A stretch of 64,000 nucleotides of DNA from Saururus chinensis (taxonomy: Eukaryota; Streptophyta; Magnoliopsida; Piperales; Saururaceae), in contig CP141142.1 in the NCBI GenBank assembly GCA_035235625.1, forward strand, positions 34,668,995-34,732,994, read 5' to 3'. Under the pieces are notes generated by a model. That model had not been told where the DNA came from. It made no database searches and saw only the letters and a program-made list of their open reading frames with translations. Positions within the stretch are counted from its first letter, which is position 1, and each line of letters begins with the position of its first letter. This document shows positions 10,051-22,190 of the stretch, piece by piece. Made by a program: the position numbers and the translations under genes.

Positions 10051-11017
10051 TAACAGATTTTAATTCCATTGTTCATTATCTATTAGGTTATTTTGGATCT
10101 CATACATATTGAGAGAGAGGAAGCTCTCGTTGAGATGGTTAGTGGGACAAGCCATCAATTGGAAGAGTGGGAGGAAGCAAAATTGGGTTCAACCCAAAGG
10201 GTGCTGAACTAGTTGGACATTAGTTGGGATTCTTTGGTTTAGGCATGACTAGCCTGTGCAAAGTTGGTTGGGACACTGTATGCAAACATCGTGCCGAGAC
10301 ACAGACATAATTGTTGAAGTGAAAGAGTTGAAATAATTTTTTGAGAGAGATAGGCTAGGACCTTCAACATGTGGAATAGTCCAACCCATGAAGAGCTCAA
10401 TCCCACTTGAGAAGTTGCCAGTCCCTCCCAAAAAGAGGCCACTCCCTCCAAAAACTTAGCAACCCCTCCCAAGAAGAAAAAGGCCATGAAGAGCATAATG
10501 ATGCATGCCAGAGAGCCCCTTCCTTAGGAGACTATTGAAGAGACCGTGTTGAAGGGGACCACTATTGCAGAGCCTACTAGCATTAAGAAGAGGGTTATCG
10601 ACATTCAAACTCAACACAGCCCACCTCTGCAAAAGGTGAAGACAAAGGTTGTGAAAACAAGACTTATGCATAACATGGAAGACGAGAAGGAGGAGGGTAA
10701 GGAGGAAGAGCAGGAGAGTAAGGAGGAGAATGAGGATGATAAAGAAGTGGAGGGGAGGATGGTAAGGAGGGGGAGGAGGAGGATGATAAGGAGGAGGAGG
10801 GTTAGGAAGAGGAGGAGGGCAAGGAAGAGGAGGAGGCCAAGGAGGATACAACTATTCTAGTTAACATACAAGATTGACCTTTGAAAATCAAGCTCTACAT
10901 TGCACTTTAAAATTTATGTGAGAAGGACTAGGTGACCGTTTAAAAGTTCATGATGGATGGGACCCACTATACCCTCTGGGGTATATCAGACAATGATTTG
11001 GTGGATATGCTAAGAGA

Positions 11018-11019
<2 letters not shown>
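10051..11019 (+). other. acidic/lysine-rich low-complexity frame and flanking DNA
   Basis: A plus-strand frame (10546-10860) begins with a moderately complex stretch and then becomes runs of Glu/Lys and Arg encoded by AGG/GAG repeats. Proteins linked to the transposon type at 8587-9862 can carry such tails, so it may be its 3' part. A low-complexity artefact is equally possible. Confidence 0.3.

Positions 11020-11054
<35 letters not shown>
11020..11054. repeat. (AT)n microsatellite
   Basis: AT dinucleotide run. Confidence 0.95.
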
Positions 11055-11056
<2 letters not shown>

Positions 11057-11929
11057 TTCAATGTAAGCACTTTTACTAATCTTGTTGTACCTTTCAACAT
11101 TGATTAAAGATTAACCTTATGCTTTCATGGATGCACGTTATTGATACATACATGATACATACATGTATATGTTTTAGAAGAGGACAAAAAAATTATCCAC
11201 AAAACCATACATGGAATACCTTTTTGGAACCCTTGCAATGCAATACTGTAACACTTGAGATTTTTTATCACATTTTCTTTAAACTTCACAGAATTTTTTT
11301 GCAATATAACAACTATAAATAAAGAAAAATGACGAATATGACACTTTTGAAAGCAATTTTTATAATTTAAAACATCACACATCAATTTTTCCCATACAAA
11401 TTTTTACTTATTAAAACATTGTACGGCCAAACCAAACATCCTTAGGCGCTACTTGAAAATAAATGTACGAAGTAAAATGCTATCATCATAGACTTTAAAT
11501 ACAAATATCTCCCAAGCATCCCTGAGTACAAGTCCCATTACAGTCCACAGTCTTATCCAAATTACAAGTCCAAAAAGTATAAATATTTTAATTCTCATCT
11601 CACCCAATACAAGAGATCGTGGTACAAATAATACTCGGAGTGAGTCAAAGATATACCTGAGTCAAAGGGAATCAATCCACCGTAGAAATGAGCATTCTTC
11701 TCTGGGAGCTCTTTGTCACAAACCTGCAAAAGCCTCTTGAACAACGGGGCTAAAAAATAGGGTAATGAGTATTTTCATACTCAGTACGAAAATACCCAGT
11801 AGGGGAGTTTTAAACAATGAACTCAGTAAGTCCATACATAGATGCGTTCATGAAACTCAAACATGAAGCAGGTAGGCATATAATAATCATGCACGTTCAC
11901 ATACAATCATGCCAAAAATATACCATCAA

Positions 11930-12240
11930 ACCAATCTTACACATACACTCTTAATCAGAGTTGTACAAACTTACTCTTACAATTGTACACTTACTCATAC
12001 AACTTACATATACTTGTACGACCTTACTCATACAATCTTACTCGTAAACATATGCTTACAGTCTTCCTCAGAATCATACTCTTACAATCGTGCTCAGAAT
12101 CATACTCTTACAGTCTTACTCAAAATCATACTTTTACAGTGTTACTCAAAATCATACTCTTATAGTCTTACTAAGAATCATACTCTTACAGTCTTACTTA
12201 GAAACTTATACTTACTTAGAAACATACGTACTCACTCATA
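11930..12240. repeat. ~28-bp tandem repeats inside LTR-A
   Basis: Repeats of the form AATCATACTCTTACAGTCTTACTC recur about every 28 bp from 12060 to 12200, with weaker copies to either side. The opposite-strand homologue is at about 56690-56890. The short ORFs here are repeat artefacts. Confidence 0.85.
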
Positions 12241-13436
12241 CAGTCGTATATATATTATCGACTACTAAAGGTGATTATAGTTAATAAGCTTCAGCGTCAA
12301 AATGGAAAAGAATGCCACAGGGGCATCACCTTAATCTCCGAAGAGTGATTAGACGTCATGGACTTTGTCAAAGGTAAGGCACACCAATGCTCATAGGGCA
12401 CAAGATCAAATACGTAAGAGCAGTTCCATGATACTACTTACCTAAGCGCGCAATCATAAACATCCACACATTAGGGGTCATATAATTGTCCACACTTTAG
12501 GGGTCTTATAGTGTTAGTGCCACTCTTGGGCAGAAATTATACAATACCACTCTTGGGCAGAAATCATAGAGTGCCACTCTTAGGAAAAATTATACATCGC
12601 TCTCAATAGAGAATCAAACATTTGGCCTTAATACTGCACACAGACCAAATAAAAAACATACATTGCTCTCAACAGAGCATTAGACATCTAGAGCTCAATA
12701 CAACACAAAAATAACATCTTGCAGGATAAACACTATGGTAAGACATGAGAAATGCTCAGCTGACTCATTATTGGCTAGATCAAACACGGAACTTAATTTG
12801 TTGAAACCCTCAGGTCTCAAACTCACAACGCTATCATTAACTTTGCTTATAATTCAAGTTTGAATTACGTAAGTTATGTGGTACAATTATGCCACAAAAA
12901 AATCTCAAACATACAGTGCTCCACTAATCAAGCCAAAGTTGAGTCCAATCCAAAAACCTAGTTTGTCAAGGTAGCAGACTTCACTTAACCCATCCATCTC
13001 ATAATCATAACTCACCGTACACCAAAATCTTACATATTCATACAATCTCTGGCATCCAACTTATGGACAACACATCTTACTTGGTAGTCATCAAATTGAA
13101 CTCCTCAGAGCTAATCCCAGTTATCACCTTCTTATTTATACTGCACTTATTATACTTACTTTTCACTTCATAATTTGTATGTTATGCTTGTAAAATTTTG
13201 CAACACTCTTATTGCTCAACAATTCCCCAACATACTCTCTAATCCAAACCAATCCATTCCAATCCTTGCCAGTCAAACTTACATCCTATGTCTTATGTCA
13301 TACACTTACACATCCATATTAAACTCCATACCAAACCCTCTATCACTTCTTACCATCCATTGCCCAACTTCTGCCCACACAAGCATACATATATTCATCG
13401 CACAGGCATATAGCAATTATACAAATGTATGTCCAT

Positions 13437-13439
<3 letters not shown>

Positions 13440-13473
<34 letters not shown>
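13440..13473. repeat. (AT)n microsatellite
   Basis: AT dinucleotide run within LTR-A. Confidence 0.95.
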
Positions 13474-13475
<2 letters not shown>

Positions 13476-13489
13476 CATACACATACTTC

Positions 13490-13755
13490 CATACATAGCT
13501 TACCAACATACTCGCTAGCCATCACTAGCACACACATAATCCAAATACATAGCTTACCAATATACTCGCTAGCCATCACTAGCACATACATAATCCACAT
13601 ACGTAGCTTACCAACATACTCGCTAGTCATCATTAGCACATACATATTTCACATACATAGCTTATCAACATACTTGCTAGCCATCACTAGCACATACATA
13701 ATCCACATACGTAGCTTACCAACATACTCGCTAGCCGTCACTAGCACACACATAC
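13490..13755. repeat. ~54-bp tandem repeats inside LTR-A
   Basis: Five copies of a unit containing ATAGCTTACCAACATACTCG and CTAGCCATCACTAGCACA. In the sister LTR (55258-55350, plus strand) only about two units with GCTAGTGATGGCTAGCGA are present, so copy number varies between family members. Confidence 0.9.
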
Positions 13756-15605
13756 ATCAACCATACTTACAGCTCACATGCATGTCACATGTATTTCAAT
13801 GTGGCATAATTTATCCTCTTACATCATGCAAACAGATAATAATTTAACATCCAAAATATTAAATCATACAATCCTAGCAAGCTGCTACACATTCAAAGCA
13901 TGCTATCATAAAATTATGAGTTCAAAGCTCCCCTACCTCGTAATTCAAGACATTTGATGGCAAGCACATGACGGCGACAGTGGCAGTGGAGTTGGCGGCC
14001 AAAATCATTGCCAAGTTAAGAGAGATGATATCGTGAGAGTTTACGAAACGTAGGAAGTACTCACGGCCAAACTGGGTGACACATATCAACGCGGCAAAAT
14101 TTGCAATCCACGATGGCGCTATAAGGGTTGTTGGGAGAAAGGTCGTGCCAACATAAATGGTAAGTGCACCTAGAAGTCAAGGAGTACTCTTTGAAGGTTG
14201 GCCGATGGTTGAGAAGTACTTGGCCAACAACAAGATGTCGAAATCGGCCATGGACAACACCCAACCACATCGATTTCATGTCACAAGGGCCCACATAAGG
14301 GCGGAGGGCATGGGGCGATGCTCAAGGATGGAGGAGAGGTGGAGGAGGGCTTTGATAGTCAAATCCAATCTGTGGTAGAGCCATTCGATGGTCAAGAGGC
14401 ACCTAAGCCCTGAGACGCACGTGTGGCCACATGCACATGTGACCAAAAAGGGCCACTCTTGGGGGAGATGGGTTGGACGCTGGCAACCTAAGGCCCACAA
14501 AAGGGCAACTGAGCTAGGGCTAAGAGTTGGTGGCCGACCAAAATGGCAACATAGTTGATCGCCACCCACAACCAACACATTTGGTGTAGGCAGTTGTGTA
14601 TCTCGCACGGTATAGGGCAAGGGAAAGCATCCCATTATGGGCGGAGGTGTAATCAAGCCAAGTGGGGCTGGCCCTCGCTATTCGCTGAGCAGGGTAGAGC
14701 CCATGAAGGCCTAATGGCCAATGGCTCGCCGATGGCAATGACCACAGATGCACCCAAAGCGTCTAACCAAGTAGAAAAACAGTGAGGCTAAGGTGGAATC
14801 GGGCGGAGGAGAGGAGCGGAGGGGCATAGGAGGTTGATCCAGTCACACATGGAATGGAGGGGTGGTGGTTGATGGAGGCCACAAAATTGTCATCCAATGA
14901 TCAAGTTCGTTTTGGCATAAAGAGAAAGAAACAAAATAGAGGAAAGTATTGGAAGCTAGTGGAGGAGCAAGGAAAGCATTGCAGTAGACCTGGTTGACAC
15001 CTATGGGTTCTTGGTGGCTGGACGAAGATATGTCCAGTGGAGGGCAGCATCAAACGGCAGTGAAATATCCCTCCAATGGCCCAAAAATGAATTTCAAAGG
15101 TGAAAAAAACCGAGGAAAAGACCAATACCTCGTGGAGGAGAGAGGAAGACATGGCGGTGGTCCTAGCCAGTACCAACAGACTCATGGCGGTAAGGCGAAG
15201 TGGATCCCAGCAAGAACTGGTGGAATCCAATGATGGAGCAACCAGAAACTCTCTCAGTTTTCCTTTCAAACTTACTGGACGTCTCAAAGTTTATGGAACT
15301 CGATCTTTGGGTTCCATATATATATATATATATATATCATTTATGTCCCCATCACGCGTTATCCTCTTTTTTACGCATTGTATATCCAAAATTCATGCCA
15401 AAAGTGCATGGCGAAGGCCGCAGCCTACGACTAAGCCCCACACGCAACTCTATTGGTATAATATTGAGGTCAAATGCACAAATATAAATTCATTAAAGAG
15501 ACACATTTTCTCGCTGAAAATAATCAAAAAAATAGCAGGAAATTTATAAAAAATTATAGAAAAATCAAGGACATTACAAATACTATCTCCACTATGTATA
15601 TTTCT

Positions 15606-18600
15606 TATCACGCCCCGCCACACCCCTTTGACCCAAACCCGTTATAAGAAGGTGGGACAAGGCACAACGAAGCAAAAGACTAACCCATCCTGGGTTCTCA
15701 ATGAAGTACACAATACATGCCCTTTGTGCAAAAGCAAATAACAGAAGGTACAAGAGACTAACTTACCAACTTAGTCCAACACAACACCCACAAAATATAT
15801 AATGAACATGGTATGAAGTCCTAAGGCTACAACATGTCTAAAGCTAGTATAGGCTATCCTAAGTATGAAAGAAAGTCAAGTCTAAGTTCATCATATCACA
15901 TGACAAGTCTAAAATTACCTAAGTATCTAGCACCCTCTCATGGAGCATGCCCATCCTCAAGCTCGACATAAAGACTATTCACAGTACCTATATAATATAT
16001 AGCATACAGCCCCAAAACAAAACCACAAACAAAAGAGGGGTGAGCTTAGATTAGTAAGGGTTTTAAAACGAAACATAAGCTCATGATAACCACACATGCG
16101 TTATTCCCATAAAAGTCAATTTAAATATACATCACATATCCATTCACTACACCTGTGCATCATGAGATAAATCACATTCTATAGACACATTCACACCACT
16201 TGTGCATCATAGGTTCATTCATAATCCATAACACACATGCACGCCCTATGCAATTATTTAAGTTTCATGGTTCATTCACATTTTGCATGAAGTAAGTATC
16301 AACATTCGCATTCACCCTGCATAATTAAGTATATCAAACCACATTCCATCCAACATGTTTAAGTGTAATCATTCCATATACATTATGTGTAACATAAGTA
16401 TCATTGTCCCGACACAAACTGTGTTAATGAGCATTATAATATATACATATGCATAAACAATCCCATGAATGTCTCACAATAGAGAAAACAACATTGCTTA
16501 TCCTTGCACAAGTATACCTACTTACCCTGGAAATTATAACAAGGAAGCCTAAATTCTTAGAAAGAAAAACTAGAGTAGTTTGGGTAAATCTCTAATAGGG
16601 AAAGTATTCCTTGGTAAGTTGGTGAATAAGAACAAACCAGCCTCGATTCTCATGTCCAGAAAGACTCTTCAATTTAACTCATTTTAGCATTCTGCTCTTT
16701 TCACTTGAGGAAACCCGTCCTGAAAGGAATGTAAAACCCATCCAATTGGTATAAAACCTAATTTAATTTGACATAAAACCGATTTGATAAACCTCTGATG
16801 TGGCTAATCTAGAAAACTACGACATCAAATCGATTAATCACAGTTAAACACGAATAATCTTGTCATCCAAGTCATTTTTATGATGCATGCGAAATGATAC
16901 ATATCGGAGCAATGTTTAATGAATGCAAACATAGGTAAATATACTCTAATCAGTCCTAATATGCATGAAATGGTCCACTTGCGACAAATAAAATCATACA
17001 AGCATGAGTAAAAATATACATACATGGTCGTGTTTATATTTGAGCTAAAACGTGTGGAACATGGTTTATCTATAATTAATGTGACATGTGCAAGTATTCA
17101 AAATTCATCGTGGTCATAATTTACTGATATCATGGAGTAAACATAAAGAAATCATCAAAATATCACTTAAAATTGTGCATATACTCATTTATCCCCTACT
17201 ATCTTAAGTAGATATTTTAGCACAATCACAACATATAACTTGTACATTTTTAGAAAAAATAGTAAAAAAACTCCAATCAATGTGTAAATTTACAGAGACC
17301 TACATCAAAGGATTAGTTAACATATCAATAAATATCATATAAAAATAAGTACAAAAAATAATTTTTATAATTTAATTAATAAGACTATGTAGTTATGCCA
17401 AAATCGTCAACCTTCAAATTTATGACTATGCCATTGACTTATTGTGCTCTAAACGACTTGAAATTTTTAAAGCATACTCATAACACATATATCAATCCAT
17501 CATAAAAAGAAGGAACAAAAAATCATATATTTTCATCCCTAAACATGCTTCTAAACATGGAAACATAGAGATCTTTTACTATATAACATGTATTCCAAAA
17601 AAATATAATAAATACTTATAATTCTAAAAAATCTAAAAAATTAGGAATATAATCTAGACATGATGATTTATTTCTATAAAATATTTAAAAGAAAAAATCA
17701 AAGTAAAAGTATCCAAAACATAGTTGTGAATCCAAAATATAGAGCTATTTGGGTCGTTTGAATGGCCTGGTGGCCTATTTGAACGATTGGCTGTTAGAAT
17801 AGCCTGTCATCCCATTCGAACAGCTAGCCGTTCAATTAGCCTGCATGCAATTGAACAATGAGGACGTAACTGTTAAAAAAATCGTCTTCTACCTCACAAA
17901 ATCGAATGAAATTCTTCTACAAATCAATGAAAATTCCTGAAACTTTATATAATCATTGCTTAAGCCTAAAACATGGTAGATCCTATATTTTCCATGTTTA
18001 AATATATAAAAAAATTATAAATCACATATTTTTAATAAATCACCATTACACATCAAGATGAATCAAAAGTTTAAAGAATCCCCACAATAATGACATTTCA
18101 AAGGAGAAAACCCCTTATCTCTATCAAGCTTGTGAATCCCTAAAACGAGCTTCAACCTCAAGAAATCCTATACAAAAATTAAAGCTTTTAGTTAGTCCTA
18201 GTCAAAATTTACTAATAGACTCAAATCAAACTAGGAAATGATAGATTCAAAACCTCATTAGGATAAAAACGAAAATAACCTAATTAGGGTTCTAAAAAGG
18301 AATTAAAAATATGATTTTGATGAATAAAAACTAGGAATCTAAATAGGAGAAGTACAAATAAAGATGATTAAGATAAAAATTAGAAGATTAAGGGGTAACT
18401 AAGAGGGACAACCTTACCTTAAGAAGAGTTTCTCTTTTGGAAAATGGGCTAGAGCTTAACCTCCCTTATATTCTTAGCCCTTCCCCATTTGGCAAATGGT
18501 AAGATTTTTCTTTTTATAGAAGGCTTATAGGCTAGAAATTGAACGTTGGCGACTAAAATGGGTAGCATACCATCCTAGTCGGACATGGGTCCCATGGTGG

Positions 18601-18635
18601 GCCCGCTCCTTCAAAGAAAGAAAAATAGAAAGAAA
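15606..18635 (-). mobile_element. giant LTR fragment (family B), copy 1
   Basis: On the minus strand its 3' end reads GGTGTGGCGGGGCGTGATA, a decayed form of the GGCGGGGCATGACA terminus. It matches 48425-52786 in the opposite orientation over many segments, including GATTAGCCACATCAGAGG near 16800 and CCCCAAAACAAAACCAC near 16010. The 5' end is truncated where the next LTR copy begins (18637). No coding regions. Only about 27 bp separate it from LTR-A. Confidence 0.75.
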
Positions 18636-18636
18636 A

Positions 18637-20700
18637 TGTGTCAAGCCCTGACACCCGCCCAACTTGAGCCGAACCTGGTCCAAGGGCCAGTCGAAGCATA
18701 CAAGGGCAACAAGATTGTTGGTTTAACACGTTGTAGAAGTCTTAACCTCTTTAGCGGGTGAATTACATACACTGAGTCGTACACCTTTAATCCTTTGTGT
18801 AAGAGAAATAAGGAAAAATAAAGGAGGATAACATCTCTTAAATAGATCCTCAACTCAACCCACATACTTAGAATCCTGAGCCGACATGTGGCTCGAATCA
18901 GAAAGTCATGAATATGTCTAAAACCACAAGGGTTACAAGAGTTTGAAATAAAACTAACCCAACATGATGTTCTAACATCAAAGCAGCATAAATCAGAAAA
19001 TATAACATAGTCTCAAGGCATCCATGCCTACTCCATAGTACTCCCCAAATGTTCCTCATAAAGAGGATCTTGATCAATTGCATGTCGTGTCATGCAGCCC
19101 CAAAACAAAACACAACAAGAGGGGTAAGTAAAACTTAGTAAGGTTTAAAATACGGTAATGTTAATCAGAAAACAACCACTGCACATCAAACATGGCAATT
19201 CAGATTCACATTTCATATAATATCGCATTTCTGATTAATTTCCTTATCATACCCCTTACTCATAAGTGATTATCCTACATACAAGTATTTCATACATCCT
19301 AATCATGACATGAATAATCATATTATGACATAACATCCATCCTACATAATAAGTGATTCTCACATAATCACATTATGCATAATCATCACATATAACTTGC
19401 ATAAGAAATATCTCTATCACACATTTAGATCATGTATAAATATCACATATAATCCTGCATGAGTAGTGTCTCTAACACAATCTTACCATGCATATTCCAT
19501 TCTCATTCATCCATAAATCATTCACCCCTCGCAACAAGTGTCTCAATCACACTATACCAAATCATGCACAAATATCCATTTCACATGTGTCACATAATCT
19601 CAATTATCCCCACACAACCTATGTAAACTGGGCATAATATTATCTCATACACATACATCATCAAATAACTGTGAATGTCTCCATCATGGAGAGAAATGCA
19701 ATCATATCACCTGCTTTGGACGTAGTTTGATTTCCTAAATGGAAACATAGGGCCTTGCCTGCTCTGGACACAATTCGAATTCCTTACTGAAACTAGGGTG
19801 TTAGTGGTAGTCAGCCCCTTTGCACACTCCGGACAATCCAAAAGGAAGGGCTGAATTCCTCATGGAAACTAGAGCAAGTCTGCTAGCTTTGGACAGTCCG
19901 AGTCAGGAATGTTCGAATTCCTTACGAAAACTAGAGTAGCGTGTTCGCTCTAGACATCTCTGTAGTAGAAGAGTCTGAATTTCATAAGGGAAACTAGAAC
20001 ACGTGGTAGCCGGTGCATGAAGGCATACCACTCTGTATTCTCAAGGTCTAGGTTTGACTGTCTCAAGAAAATCTCAATTGCATCAAAATGGCTCACTTAA
20101 CCCGGGGAGGATCCATGTTCCAATCAGGAATTCAAATCGAAATCGTGTCCTTCTGGACCAACCAATTTCCAATTAAGCCAACGATCGATTAATTTGGTAA
20201 GCAATTTCACACCATTGCATCCAGTCAATCAAAGTTGGCTAATCTCAATAAAGTATCATTCATAAATCCGTTTCATAATGCTTGCAACATGATACATATG
20301 TGAGCAATCTCTATATGAATTCTAATCCATGGAACGTGCTCCCATCAGCCCCACATACATCATATTTAATCGTAAGCATCAACAATTACCATGATTACCC
20401 CCACTTGTGTGTGTACTAGAAAGAAACATTCATTTCTAAGCATCTGGGCATGCATCAAAGATAGTCCCATAACATACCACACACATGTTCTTTAACATTT
20501 AATCATGGCTTCTAACTGAAGTCATGAGTGAAAAAACATTGGAAAACATCATTCAAATCAAGTGCAACCTCATGCTAGACCTATATAAACATATTTATAC
20601 CACACTTGAAACTAGACATGACACCATCATTCACCCATAATTTAATCATAATAAATGAAAGCATGCAAATCACTTTTTCCTTCCATAACCTTGCTGGAAT
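18637..20700 (-). mobile_element. giant LTR fragment (family B), copy 2
   Basis: It begins on the plus strand with TGTCAAGCCCTGACACCCG, the complement of an LTR 3' end. It repeats the same landmarks as copy 1, such as CAGCCCCAAAACAAAACAC at about 19098 and GTTTGATTTCCT/GGAAAC words at 19720-20000. It is more diverged than copy 1 and breaks off where Copia integrase sequence starts near 20750. No coding capacity. Confidence 0.65.
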
Positions 20701-20749
20701 CATGCTTAAAATATAAGGAAAGGGTGTAAGTAGCAATGTTTACAACTTT

Positions 20750-21145
20750 TGCCCAAAGTGTTTAACCAAATTTTTTTATTCAGCATAACCCTAGCCATTT
20801 CCTGAATAGTCTTATTTTTTCTTTCAACTATTCTATTTCTTTTAGGAATTTTAGGGGCCGAGAACTCATGATCAGCTTCATGTTTATCACAAAATTCTTT
20901 AAACCTAAAGTCAGTGAATTCTATCTCTATCTCTTCTAATGTTTTGGATTTTCAAATCAGTTGTATTTTGTATGGCAAGGGCAATTATTTTGAATGCTTT
21001 AAAAGTTTCAGACTTCTCTATAAGAAAATCTACCAAAGTGAATCTTGATAGGTCATCTACCAGTGCTAAGATATACTTTTTATCACCTAAACGAGCTGTT
21101 TGCATTGGTCCTATAAGGTCTTTGTGTATCAACTCTAATGGTCCT
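20750..21145 (-). pseudogene. Copia integrase fragment, minus strand
   Basis: The minus strand gives KDLIGPMQTARLGDKKYILA, LVDDLSRFTLV, an IRRDRD segment and, past a stop, EFCDKHEADHEFSAPKIPKRN. These follow the rve integrase core of plant Ty1/Copia (DL.GP, D.SRF, SD.G.EF, H..S.P..PQ.N). Catalytic Asp and Glu contexts are altered and stops are present. The segment closely resembles the plus-strand copy at 23480-23780, so it comes from a related element in the opposite orientation. Confidence 0.85.
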
Positions 21146-22190
21146 AGCTGTTAGCATTGGTCTTATAAGGTTCATGTGTACTTTTTACCACCCAAACTGT
21201 TGTTTGCATTTCCTCTTGAGAGTGATGCCACTGCCAAGTTGAGAGTGTTGTCGCCGCCAAGTACAACCTCTTCAACTTAAAATCATTTTCTATCTTTAGA
21301 AACTCTTTTACAAGGGAAGACAATAAGAAGCATAAGGGAGAAGCATGTCTCAATGCATACTTCCACAAATTCTTTAGGAGAGAGCTTTGTAACTTTAATA
21401 TATTTCTATGGTTATTTGAGATAACCGAGGATAAAATATGAGCAATAGATTAAAGACACAAAGTTCCGTCCTTAGGAATCCATTAGAGAATCCATTTAGA
21501 CATGCTTGTTCCCTACACTTCTTGGCTAAAATAGAGGACCCTTAGTGTGTTGCACATATGGATAACTGCTCTTATTGTTTTCCATCGATAAGCATCAATC
21601 TAAACAGAAATTATTGAAATATCAAGTACCTTTTGTAAGAACATAAATTTCCTTATGTCATGTATTGGCTTATTGTTGTGATCAAAACAATGTTATTAAT
21701 GTGTATTTTGAGTCAGCTTACAGTTTGAAGAATGATTTATGAAGGTGGAATGAATGGAAAACTCAAATCTGTGTTTTTGACATGTACAAATATGTATACA
21801 CATCACATTCATACACTTAAGAATAAAAGGGACCTTAGGTGAAAGAATAATGAGAATTAAAGATTTAAATATTAAAATATCAAAAATCTGGTCAGCATGA
21901 TCAATCGCTAGAATAGAATGATTGATTGCTTATGAACTATTACATAATTTTCAAAAACTATATGAGAGATCGAACACTACTATGAACGATCGATCGACAC
22001 CCAAAAACACTATTTGTTAAACAAAACTTAGAAGTTAGCGATCGATCACATAGTAGAATGATCAATCCATAAAAGAGTTGTAAGGGAAAGAAATAAGGAT
22101 CAATCAATCGCCCCTGTGGAAATGATAAACCAATTAAGTAGTAGGTTGCTTAAATTAATCTTTTTTGGTTTGGTTTGGATTTGATTCCTA
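21146..22190. other. Copia-flanking, non-coding
   Basis: At about 21150-21200 a second partial copy of GCATTGGTCTTATAAGGT appears. From 21890 to 22100 several GATCGATCG-like words occur, as often seen in LTR/leader regions of Copia elements. LTR ends could not be fixed. Confidence 0.35.

Larger units (their letters stand above)
11247..15578 (-). mobile_element. giant solo LTR (family A), with target duplication
   Basis: On the minus strand the element starts TGTAATGTCCTTGATTTTT and ends CTCAAGTGTTACA, so it is bounded by TG...CA. It is flanked on both sides by the 5-bp direct repeat AATAC (11242-11246 and 15579-15583), the signature of LTR-retrotransposon integration. Length is 4,332 bp, long for an LTR. 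No internal coding region is present, so this is a solo LTR left by LTR-LTR recombination. It aligns along much of its length with 52787-57676 on the plus strand, for example AGGCGCTA near one end and the CCCAGTAGGGGA motif at about 11800. It contains tandem repeats at 11930-12240 and 13490-13755 and a GC-rich part at 14000-15300. Confidence 0.88.

Noticed and set aside
10546..10860. Glu/Lys-rich 104-codon ORF as a real gene
   Set aside because: Mostly AGG/GAG repeats. At best a tail of the decayed transposon protein.
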